A DNA stretch of 21,765 nucleotides from positions 1 through 21,765 of the forward strand of contig CAIQOG010000157.1 in assembly GCA_903873355.1 (NCBI GenBank). The letters are read 5' to 3'. Made by a program: the position numbers and the translations under genes. Shown one piece after another: positions 1-5,896 of the stretch. This stretch comes from an uncultured Bacteroidales bacterium. Lineage in GTDB: Bacteria > Bacteroidota > Bacteroidia > Bacteroidales > Paludibacteraceae. The stretch's first letter is position 1; every line of letters starts with the position of its first letter. Under the pieces are notes generated by a model. It made no database searches, was not told where the DNA came from, and saw nothing but the letters and a program-made list of their open reading frames with translations.

Positions 1-7
1 AGTGATC

Positions 8-26
8 TGCACCCAAAAAGTTGGAC
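8..26 (+). repeat. IS right terminal inverted repeat (orfB side)
   Basis: The 19-nt end reads tgcacccaaaaagttggac. It matches 16 of 19 bases of the inverted copy at 1424-1442 and lies 18 nt past the orfB stop codon. It is the expected binding and cleavage site for the element's transposase. Confidence 0.8.
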
Positions 27-43
27 GGATTAATAATTAAAAT

Positions 44-835
44 TTAATAGGACTGAGTTCGGAACATAACCGGACTTAGTCCTTTTAGTTTCTCTTTGAT
101 TCTAAAGTTATTATAGTAATGAATATAGTTTATAAGCTCATATTCGAAGTTTTCTATTGAACTAAATTTCTGTAAATATAGCAATTCTGATTTAAGCAAT
201 CCAAAAAAGTTTTCCATAACTGCATTATCTAAGCAATTTCCCTTACGAGACATGCTTTGTACTACTCCTTTATTTTTAAGCATTCTTTGATAAGTTGCAT
301 GTTGATAATGCCAACCTTGATCAGAATGTAAAACGAGTTCTGTATCTTTCTTTATGCCTTTCAGCGCTTTACTGAGCATACCTGTAACCATTAGCAAATT
401 TGGATGAGGGCTAATAGTATAACTTATTATCTCTCCATTAAACAAATCCAGAATTGGGGATAGATATCTTTTCTGTCCGAACAATGCAAATTCAGTTACA
501 TCTGTCACCCATTTCTTATTGGGAGATGTTACTTTAAAATCTCGCTCAAGAATATTAGGAGCAATCTTGCCTGCTGTTCCTCTGTAAGAACGATACTTTT
601 TGAGTCTTACCTGACATTTTAATCCACTTTCCCGCATTAATCTTTCAACGGTCTTATGATTAATAGATATGGAATTATTGTGCAGTTCCAAAGTTATACG
701 CCTATAACCATATCGACCCTTATTGGCATGAAAAATATCATTAATATGCTTGCGCACAGACTGATATTTATCTGGTGCCCGGAACTGTTTTAGATGATAA
801 TAAAACGTTGCACGTGCCATCGACGATACTTTCAA
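44..835 (-). CDS. IS3-family transposase OrfB (DDE integrase core)
   Basis: This is the catalytic half of the transposase. An HTH_21-type segment (ARATFYYHLKQF, then GRYGYRRITLEL) is followed by an RNase H-fold integrase core. Counting from a TTG at 835, the acidic triad is D112 (WVTDVTEF), D172 (HSDQGWHY) and E208 (NAVMENFFGLLKSE), with the D-35-E spacing typical of IS3. The C-terminus (YIHYYNNFRIKEKLKGLSPV) is also canonical. There is no good start codon: the frame is open upstream of 835 back to the A7 slip site, so the natural product is almost certainly the OrfAB fusion made by -1 frameshifting. The domain appears complete and undamaged. Confidence 0.92.
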   Translation of the reverse strand: MKVSSMARATFYYHLKQFRAPDKYQSVRKHINDIFHANKGRYGYRRITLELHNNSISINHKTVERLMRESGLKCQVRLKKYRSYRGTAGKIAPNILERDFKVTSPNKKWVTDVTEFALFGQKRYLSPILDLFNGEIISYTISPHPNLLMVTGMLSKALKGIKKDTELVLHSDQGWHYQHATYQRMLKNKGVVQSMSRKGNCLDNAVMENFFGLLKSELLYLQKFSSIENFEYELINYIHYYNNFRIKEKLKGLSPVMFRTQSY

Positions 836-861
836 TAAATGGGAAAGATCGTGTTTAAGCC

Positions 862-1401
862 TTAATTCTTCGATGGCTTTGGCTGCTTCCCGCTTTCGCG
901 TAATAGCCGTTCCTGAACTAAAGCTCTCACTTTTTTTAAGTAGGCATTTTCTGCTCTTAAATAACGAAGTTCTTCTTCTAATTTCTCTAATTCTGTTTCT
1001 GGTTGTTTTTTCTTTGGTCGTCCCATATCTTTTGGTGGGCGCCCTTGCTGTGTTAACTTTAATGAGCTAAATCCTTCTTCTTTCACTAATTTAACCCATT
1101 GATAAGCCGCTGATTGACTTATCCCATATTTGAGCGCTACTGACGGGAAAGATAATAAATTTTCTAATACATCCTGCACAACCTGTTCTTTCAAATCAAT
1201 ACTTAACAGCGGCTTTGGTGATTTTTCAAATCCAACAACTCCTTTGGAACGATAAATACAAAGCCATGTTTTTACCACGGTTACACTAATATTCAACATC
1301 TTACTAATGTGAGTTGAACCATAACCCTGATTGTATAATTCTACAACCTTCATTTTCTCTGAATAAATGTGTTTCAGATTCTTTCGTTTAATTTTTTCCA
1401 T
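862..1401 (-). CDS. IS3-family transposase OrfA (double helix-turn-helix, zipper)
   Basis: This 179-residue protein is the DNA-binding half of an IS150-type transposase. Residues about 12-50 form a first helix-turn-helix (YNQGYGSTHISKMLNIS, then a conserved W) and about 70-110 a second (VALKYGISQSAAYQWVKLV). Residues about 130-165 are a charged heptad-like segment ending ELRYLRAENAYLKK, the usual leucine zipper for multimerisation. OrfA alone normally binds the IS ends and tempers transposition, while the OrfAB fusion is the active enzyme. The fusion can form by a -1 slip on the run of seven A at 931-937 (codons for K156-K157), which leads into the orfB frame without a stop. The start is ATG at 1401 with no ribosome binding site, normal for Bacteroidota. 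Family assignment is confident. Confidence 0.92.
   Translation of the reverse strand: MEKIKRKNLKHIYSEKMKVVELYNQGYGSTHISKMLNISVTVVKTWLCIYRSKGVVGFEKSPKPLLSIDLKEQVVQDVLENLLSFPSVALKYGISQSAAYQWVKLVKEEGFSSLKLTQQGRPPKDMGRPKKKQPETELEKLEEELRYLRAENAYLKKVRALVQERLLRESGKQPKPSKN
931..937 (-). promoter_or_regulatory. Programmed -1 frameshift slip site (A7)
   Basis: On the minus strand the orfA frame reads tta aaa aaa gtg. A one-base backward slip gives a frame running agt gag agc ttt and onward, open through EAAKAIEELRLKHDLSHLL into the orfB protein. A runs of this kind (A6G/A7) are the known frameshift signal of IS150-group elements. The continuous open -1 frame is seen in the sequence; the slip itself is inferred. 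Confidence 0.75.
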
Positions 1402-1406
1402 AAAAA

Positions 1407-1440
1407 TACCCCAAAAGTTATTTGTCTAACTTTTGGGGTA
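1407..1440 (-). promoter_or_regulatory. Perfect 14-bp stem in the transposase leader
   Basis: taccccaaaagtta at 1407-1420 and its exact reverse complement at 1427-1440 flank a 6-nt loop. The structure ends 5 nt upstream of the orfA ATG (1399-1401, minus strand). In RNA it would place a strong hairpin right at the start codon, and in DNA it gives a second copy of part of the terminal repeat. A role in keeping transposase expression low, especially on read-through transcripts from outside, is an inference by analogy with other IS leaders. Confidence 0.6.
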
Positions 1441-1442
1441 CA
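1424..1442 (-). repeat. IS left terminal inverted repeat (orfA side)
   Basis: Read on the minus strand this end is tgtaccccaaaagttagac. It lies just upstream of orfA and pairs with the opposite end at 8-26 (16 of 19). Its inner 14 bases (1427-1440) are repeated in perfect inverted orientation at 1407-1420. Confidence 0.8.
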
Positions 1443-1515
1443 GTTCACAAGTTAGAGTTTATTTTCAAAAGTCTTGCTGTGGCTTTTATAGCTTTTTGAT
1501 AATAGGCAGAGCGGT

Positions 1516-1587
1516 CACAGCACATTGTTTTTTTGCTCGGTTAGACAGTTGAAGTGCATTTTGAAAGAAAAAAAACAATGCACTGTG
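1516..1587. repeat. 19-bp inverted repeat with A/T tails
   Basis: cacagcacattgttttttt at 1516-1534 pairs with 1569-1587 at 17 of 19 positions, around a 34-nt spacer. The arms carry long T and A runs, so it could act as a terminator in either direction or be the two ends of a small element. Function unknown. Confidence 0.5.
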
Positions 1588-1727
1588 GAGAGTTGATTAC
1601 TTTGGCTTTGTGCGTTTAGACAAGTTTATCGGGGTATTTCGGCTGGTTGACAAGAAAAGACAATAAAAGAAAACTGACTTTATTATTGACGGGTAACGAC
1701 ATAACACGACTAAATAAATGACGACTG

Positions 1728-1880
1728 TATAACGACTGAACGGCCAGCTGCCAACACACGCCTATGCACACCTGCTGGCTGACGTGCATTTCGGAGGTTT
1801 TGCGCCCGCATTCACCTTGTCGCAGTGCGACAGTGAATACTCCCGCAAACCGCAGGATGCGCATAGCCTCGGTCGTTATA
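1728..1880. repeat. 153-nt imperfect palindrome, attC/MITE-like
   Basis: The outer arms tataacgac (1728-1736) and gtcgttata (1872-1880) are perfect inverted copies. Inside, a nested set of stems is visible: gtgcat (1784-1789) with atgcgc (1857-1862, one GT pair); ggttttgcg (1796-1804) with cgcaaacc (1844-1851, one bulge); attcac (1810-1815) with gtgaat (1833-1838); and tgtcgca (1818-1824) with tgcgaca (1826-1832). The whole could fold into one long imperfect hairpin on either strand. This resembles an integron attC site or a fold-back/MITE element in architecture. The ends do not match the attC core consensus well and no integrase gene is in the window, so the class is unresolved. Confidence 0.6.
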
Positions 1881-1937
1881 AGCCATTTTAAAAAAAATGC
1901 GGGATAGAAAATTAATGTATGAAAGAGAAAGTAATCT

Positions 1938-3011
1938 ATGAAAAATAATTTTTATTTAATATGTCTTTTTTCATTTCTTATTCTGACTTCGTGCAATCAG
2001 AAAGAGACAAAACATATCATTGTAAAAGAAGGTATTGGTTTTGAAAATATAGTTTTGTATAGAACAACGAAGTCTGAAATATACAAATTATTTGGAACTG
2101 ATTATAAGCAAATCAACCATAATAACTACTCTATCGAAGACTATTATGAAAAGCTCGGAATTTCCTTCTATCACATATGCTATAACAAAAAACGACGAAT
2201 TGAATTTATAAATTTTGATAGAAACTTTTACGGAAAAACATCAAAAGGATTTGATATTCAATCAATGACATTTAATGATCTACTAAAAATTTATGGTACT
2301 CCACATTGGAGATTTAGCAAAAAATCAGATGAGATAAAGTTTTATTATGGGGATTTGGGAATTTAATTTTGTATTAACAAGAAAGAAGAAATTCCTGATT
2401 CATTACCTACATCCTATTTCACAAACGACATCTATATAAATCGGTTATTATTTAAATATTTCAAATTTGTATATGGTCATGACAAAATAAAAGAGTTTAC
2501 AATCTTACTTCGTGATACAGTAGATTCGAAAAGTCTATATCTAGGAAAGTCAGAAATTGATTCTGTATTTCCAATAAATACGACTAAAGAGTCATTTGGC
2601 ATACTCGGAAATAGATTAAAAGTAAAACTACCAGAAGGATTGAAGATCGAGTGTGAAAATCAGCAAGATGTAGTATTTGAGAAGAATAAACAAACGTTCA
2701 TATTTAATGTAACTGACCTCAACTGTTTAGCATCAATCGACATGAAAGCTGATGTAGCTAAAATAGTTAAGTCATGGGGTACTTCAGAGTATAGCCTAAA
2801 GAATATTATTATAAAGAAAGATGTAAGTATTTATGTTATTGAACCACACAAACTCAAATTCGATGATAATGGTAATTTTTGGCTTAAATCAGCTTTTGTG
2901 AAGAATTGTGATAATACAATTCTATATTTAAGCTTTGATATTAATACCAATGCTTGGTATAACCACCTCCCCCTCGTTTGTAACGAGGGGTTAATGGTAA
3001 AGCGTTTGTAA
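1938..3011 (+). pseudogene. Lipoprotein gene interrupted by an in-frame TAA
   Basis: The first part (1938-2366) encodes a 142-residue exported protein with a clear lipoprotein signal (LILTSC, Cys19). Its stop, TAA at 2364-2366, lies in a frame that continues open for another 214 codons to 3011, so a single base change (for example TAT to TAA, giving GDLGIYFCINKKEE) would restore a ~358-codon gene. The reading directly after the stop (ttt tgt att aac) keeps the same composition, supporting one original protein. Its last codons (about 2958-3011) are read from a REP hairpin, so the original 3' end is probably also lost or altered. I do not recognise the family. The gene is visibly more AT-rich than the core genes further right and sits between mobile elements, suggesting horizontal origin. 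Alternatives are a short functional lipoprotein or stop read-through. Confidence 0.65.
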
Positions 3012-3014
3012 CGC
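2970..3014. repeat. REP element upstream of the RAYT gene (two hairpins)
   Basis: cccctcgt (2970-2977) and acgagggg (2983-2990) pair around the loop ttgta. A second small hairpin with the same loop, gcgt-ttgta-acgc, follows at 3002-3014, after ttaatggtaaa. The shared loop and the position 40 bp before a RAYT gene mark this as the REP/BIME-like substrate of that transposase. Confidence 0.8.
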
Positions 3015-3053
3015 AAAAAAGATTATATTTTTTCAAAAATAAAAAGCTAAAAC

Positions 3054-3602
3054 ATGTCGTCTGAGAATTACAGGATTGAAAACCAAAACACTGTATATTT
3101 TCTTACTTTTACAGTAACTGATTGGGTAGATGTTTTTACCCGGCTGAATTACAGGAATATTATTGTAGAATCATTAGATTATTGCAAAAAGAAAAAAGGA
3201 TTAAAATTGTATGCATGGTGTTTAATGACCAATCATATTCATTTAGTTTGTAGCATTGAAGAACCTTTTCGAATGACAGACTTTCTGCGTGATTATAAAA
3301 AATTCACAGCAAAAGCAGTGCTTGACGATATTCAGCAATTACCCGAGAGCCGAAGAGAATGGATGTTGTACCGATTTGAATTTGCAGGTAAATTTGATAA
3401 CCGTATTGAAAAGTATCGGTTTTGGCAGGATAAAAGTCATCCCATTGAGTTGACCACAACTGAAATGATAAATCAGCGTATTAATTATATTCACGAAAAT
3501 CCGGTAAGAAGTGGTTTTGTTGCTAAAGCTGAGGATTATTTGTACAGTTCTGCACGAAATTACGCGGGGTTAAGCTGTATTATTGATATTGATATGATTT
3601 AG
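3054..3602 (+). CDS. REP-associated tyrosine transposase (RAYT, Y1/HUH family)
   Basis: This 182-residue single-strand DNA transposase is of the IS200-like Y1 class that handles REP hairpins. The HUH metal-binding motif is H61-I62-H63 in LMTNHIHLVCS. The family signature INYIHENPVRSGFV (143-156) contains Tyr145, the likely catalytic tyrosine, followed by DYLYSSARNY. Upstream landmarks (YFLTFTVTDWVDVF, AWCLMTNH) also fit. The length is normal for RAYTs and the frame is intact. REP hairpins lie on both sides (2970-3014; 3632-3652 and 3707-3727), as expected for a RAYT and its own substrates. The start ATG at 3054 follows an A/T-rich leader. RAYTs are usually single-copy, domesticated-looking genes thought to spread REPs rather than themselves; that role is family knowledge, not shown here. 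Confidence 0.93.
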   Translation: MSSENYRIENQNTVYFLTFTVTDWVDVFTRLNYRNIIVESLDYCKKKKGLKLYAWCLMTNHIHLVCSIEEPFRMTDFLRDYKKFTAKAVLDDIQQLPESRREWMLYRFEFAGKFDNRIEKYRFWQDKSHPIELTTTEMINQRINYIHENPVRSGFVAKAEDYLYSSARNYAGLSCIIDIDMI

Positions 3603-3631
3603 TCTTTTGTTTTAAAACAAATAACCAACAA

Positions 3632-3652
3632 CCCCTTGTTGCAAACGAGGGG
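3632..3652. repeat. REP hairpin, downstream copy 1
   Basis: ccccttgt (3632-3639), loop tgcaa, acgagggg (3645-3652). One stem position is G-T mismatched (ttgt against acga) compared with copy 2. It begins 30 nt after the RAYT stop codon. Confidence 0.8.
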
Positions 3653-3706
3653 GGAGAGAGAAATTGATATGATGTAGCATTTTGTTTTTAAACAAACAAC
3701 TATTAA

Positions 3707-3727
3707 CCCCTCGTTGCAAACGAGGGG
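3707..3727. repeat. REP hairpin, downstream copy 2
   Basis: cccctcgt (3707-3714), loop tgcaa, acgagggg (3720-3727), a perfect 8-bp stem. It ends 31 nt before the start codon of the M23 peptidase gene, so it probably lies in or next to that gene's 5' leader and could affect its expression. Confidence 0.8.
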
Positions 3728-3758
3728 GAGAGAGAATATAATTTAATAAACCAACATT

Positions 3759-5819
3759 ATGAAAAAAACATTGATTTTTCCGGTATTCTTTATGTTTTAT
3801 CTGGTTACTATGTCGCAGGAAATAAATAACTGCGGGCATTTTATTGATAATAGTGTTGTAAAGTCAAATTCTTCTGCACTTCAACGGGTCAGAAACTCAG
3901 CATTAAATATAAATAAGCAACTTTCGGAGGAAAGATACCTTACGGAAACGGTTGATAAACTAATAACGATAACAACCATCGAACAGAATATTCCTTCAAC
4001 GCTGCGCATTTATTCATTACAGGGAAAACTGCTGTATGATGAGCAATTCTCTCAGATAATTAATCCGGAACTCACAACTGATAAAACTTTTCTGTCGTTT
4101 TACTGTAAAGGAAGCGTGTATTCTATGAATTTGCACACCTTATCGGTTGATAAGTACAGCAGTTCAATACTATATTGCCTGGATGCGGCGGGTAATCCTG
4201 TAACTTATGATGACAAAACCTCTGTTGTCAGTTATCTTGGAGAAACTGCAGTGATGCCCGAAATTCCTGTAAAGATGTTACCGCTTAAAGACCGGATACT
4301 TATTTTCAGCAGAAACAACTTATACACTTTCAGCAATAATGAAATAAAGAAAATACTTCCTTTTCACGGAACATTTTTTGACGTGAAAACAGAGATGGAT
4401 ACGCTTAAATATGTGTTGAAAGAGCAGGTTGAAAAGGGATTTAAGTTTACGTTATATAAAACAGATAATCTCCGGAATTTTAAAGAGGCCGCAAAGAGTT
4501 TTTATCTTACCGCCAATCAGTCTGAAAAACCTGCCTTAAACAAATCAAAAAGCTCCGTACAATCAGGTTTACATGAGAATATCCGTGGTCCGCTCAATTA
4601 CAACTCAGACAATGTGAAATACCCTATCGGCAACAGTTATGATGAATTGCAGGATTATGGCAGCGGTGCTTATCTTCACCCGGGAGTTGATTTTCTGGGC
4701 AATCCCAATCAGGAAGTTTATGCGGTAAAAACGGGAGTAATAAAAGCTGTACTGACAACCGGAGGAGATTTGTACTGGAGAGTAGGAGTGGCAAATATCA
4801 AAACCAATAGCGAGTCGGTTGGTTATTTATATGCCCACATGAACAAAACATCAATACCCTATGCTGTAGGCGATTCCATTTATGAAGGCCGCGTGGTTGG
4901 CACCATTGTTCCGTGGCCGGTGACAGGTTTTAATCATGTGCATTTTGCCATGATCAAAGAGTCTGGAGCAGTGTGGGATGGTAATTGGTGGACTGTAAAC
5001 AATCCGCTCAACGATGTAACCAATCTGGTTGACACAATAAAACCGGTATTTGAAAACACTATCAATACTGACCTTTTAGCATTCAGAGATTTGAGTGGAG
5101 TGTATCTTTCTCCAAACAACATTCATGGAAATGTAGATATATTATCAAAGGTTTCCGACCGATGCAACTCAACTTACAAAATAGATGTTTTTGAGCTTTC
5201 ATATAGCCTTGCGCCGGTTATTTCACCGGGTACAAATCTTTTAAATCAACTGGCTTTTCGGTTCGATATGCCTTCCGACGATTATATTGGCAGCAGTGTT
5301 TACTCAAAATTGATGACTAATACTATCTATTCGTTTGATCAAACCTGTTTATCGAAAGCAGATTATACTAACAGGCAGTTTTACCATATCATAACCAACT
5401 CAAACGGCGGGGATTCTATAACAGCTCAAAGTAAGGATTTGTATTTTAAGTCAACTGATTACCCCGATGGACAGTATTACTTTAAGGTTGTTGCAAAAGA
5501 TTCCAAAATGAATATTGCTATGGATTCAATGATAATTACGATTAATAATGCCGGATCGATTAATACTTCCCTGCAAAAAGAATCTGATGTTTCAGTATAC
5601 CTTTATTCCACAAAGAACTTTTTGATTATGAAACTTCCAACAAATGAGAAGTCTCAATTGACAATTTATAATGCTAAAGGTCAGCAAGTTTATAATACAG
5701 AAAATAAGTCAGGCAGTGAAATTAAAATAGAAACCCTAAACTGGCAAAGCGGTGTTTACATTTTCAAAATGGCAACCAATGATGGAGTTGTAAGAAGAGG
5801 GAAATTCATACTAAGTTGA
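3759..5819 (+). CDS. Secreted M23 (LytM-type) metallopeptidase with T9SS sorting domain
   Basis: This 686-residue exported protein probably cleaves peptidoglycan cross-links or other peptides. Residues 1-20 are a signal peptide (KKTLIFPVFFMFYLVTMSQ). The zinc peptidase domain lies at about 285-425 and shows the LytM set: H307-x3-D311 (HPGVD), H360 (YAHM) and H393-x-H395 (HVHF), so the site is complete. About 610-686 is a Por secretion tail-like domain (LTIYNAKGQQVYN, then SGVYIFKMATNDGVVRRGKFILS), which targets proteins through the type IX system to the cell surface. The N-terminal ~280 residues and the segment 430-600 are unassigned; the latter looks beta-rich. The gene is preceded by a REP hairpin and converges on the pectate lyase-like gene. 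Peptidase class is confident; substrate unknown. Confidence 0.88.
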   Translation: MKKTLIFPVFFMFYLVTMSQEINNCGHFIDNSVVKSNSSALQRVRNSALNINKQLSEERYLTETVDKLITITTIEQNIPSTLRIYSLQGKLLYDEQFSQIINPELTTDKTFLSFYCKGSVYSMNLHTLSVDKYSSSILYCLDAAGNPVTYDDKTSVVSYLGETAVMPEIPVKMLPLKDRILIFSRNNLYTFSNNEIKKILPFHGTFFDVKTEMDTLKYVLKEQVEKGFKFTLYKTDNLRNFKEAAKSFYLTANQSEKPALNKSKSSVQSGLHENIRGPLNYNSDNVKYPIGNSYDELQDYGSGAYLHPGVDFLGNPNQEVYAVKTGVIKAVLTTGGDLYWRVGVANIKTNSESVGYLYAHMNKTSIPYAVGDSIYEGRVVGTIVPWPVTGFNHVHFAMIKESGAVWDGNWWTVNNPLNDVTNLVDTIKPVFENTINTDLLAFRDLSGVYLSPNNIHGNVDILSKVSDRCNSTYKIDVFELSYSLAPVISPGTNLLNQLAFRFDMPSDDYIGSSVYSKLMTNTIYSFDQTCLSKADYTNRQFYHIITNSNGGDSITAQSKDLYFKSTDYPDGQYYFKVVAKDSKMNIAMDSMIITINNAGSINTSLQKESDVSVYLYSTKNFLIMKLPTNEKSQLTIYNAKGQQVYNTENKSGSEIKIETLNWQSGVYIFKMATNDGVVRRGKFILS

Positions 5820-5836
5820 TCGCTTATCCGACTCTT

Positions 5837-5854
5837 CGTTTGTAACGGTAAAGT
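5837..5854. repeat. Degenerate REP remnant
   Basis: cgtttgtaacggtaaagt repeats words of the REP at 2970-3014 (cgtttgtaacg, then ggtaaag), with the intervening stem bases missing. It lies 18 nt past the M23 gene stop codon. It looks like a decayed or partly deleted REP copy. Confidence 0.5.
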
Positions 5855-5862
5855 AAATAAAG

Positions 5863-5890
5863 AAAAATGCCGGAAATTTCCGGCATTTTT
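5863..5890. terminator. Bidirectional terminator, perfect 28-bp palindrome
   Basis: The arm aaaaatgccggaaa (5863-5876) is followed directly by its exact reverse complement (5877-5890). The G/C core with an A run before and a T run after gives a rho-independent terminator on both strands. It sits between the convergent M23 and pectate lyase-like genes, whose ends are 77 bp apart. Confidence 0.88.
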
Positions 5891-5896
5891 TAATCA

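Larger units (their letters stand above)
8..1442 (-). mobile_element. IS3-family (IS150-group) insertion sequence
   Basis: Two overlapping transposase frames on the minus strand lie between imperfect terminal inverted repeats. The end at 8-26 and the reverse complement of 1424-1442 match at 16 of 19 positions, both starting TG as IS3-family ends do. Similarity continues a few bases outward (to about 2 and 1448), so the true tips may lie slightly outside the stated limits. No 3-4 bp target duplication is visible with either choice of ends. Both frames look intact (full DDE triad, A7 slip site), so the element may still be active or recently inserted. This is a clear IS150-type layout from sequence; the exact IS name cannot be given. 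Confidence 0.9.
1443..1937. other. Gene-free interval rich in inverted repeats
   Basis: No convincing gene lies in these ~495 bases; the 82-codon minus-strand frame at 1616-1864 follows hairpin DNA and has no recognisable features. The stretch holds an inverted repeat at 1516-1587, four acgac words (1696-1700, 1706-1710, 1721-1725, 1732-1736), and the long imperfect palindrome at 1728-1880. The interval 1740-1870 is visibly richer in G+C than the DNA on either side. Confidence 0.6.
3588..3737. repeat. 75-bp tandem duplication carrying the RAYT 3' end and a REP hairpin
   Basis: Unit 1 (3588-3662) begins attgatatgatttag, the last codons and stop of the RAYT gene. Unit 2 (3663-3737) begins attgatatgatgtag. 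The period is exactly 75 bp for both the leading word and the REP hairpin, and both units share the order ttttgtttt, aaacaaa, hairpin, gagagaga. Small differences show that the copies have drifted. It looks like a tandem gain of a REP together with the gene tail. Confidence 0.8.

Noticed and set aside
1696..1736. Four acgac words as iterons or a small CRISPR-like array
   Set aside because: Only five bases repeat and the spacing is uneven (10, 15 and 11), with no Rep or Cas gene nearby.
1616..1864. 82-codon minus-strand open frame
   Set aside because: It runs through the long palindrome, has no recognisable domain or signal, and its open state follows from the repeat's base composition.
1728..1880. 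True integron cassette array
   Set aside because: There is no integrase gene, only one attC-like structure, and the ends do not fit the attC core consensus; kept only as an unresolved repeat.
2640..3011. Separate 123-codon gene starting at TTG 2640
   Set aside because: The frame is open upstream to the TAA at 2364 and is in phase with the lipoprotein gene, so it is better read as the second half of one broken gene.
3612..3839. 75-codon minus-strand frame with repeated LPPRLQRGV-type words
   Set aside because: The repeated peptide is the translation of the 75-bp REP duplication, not a protein repeat.
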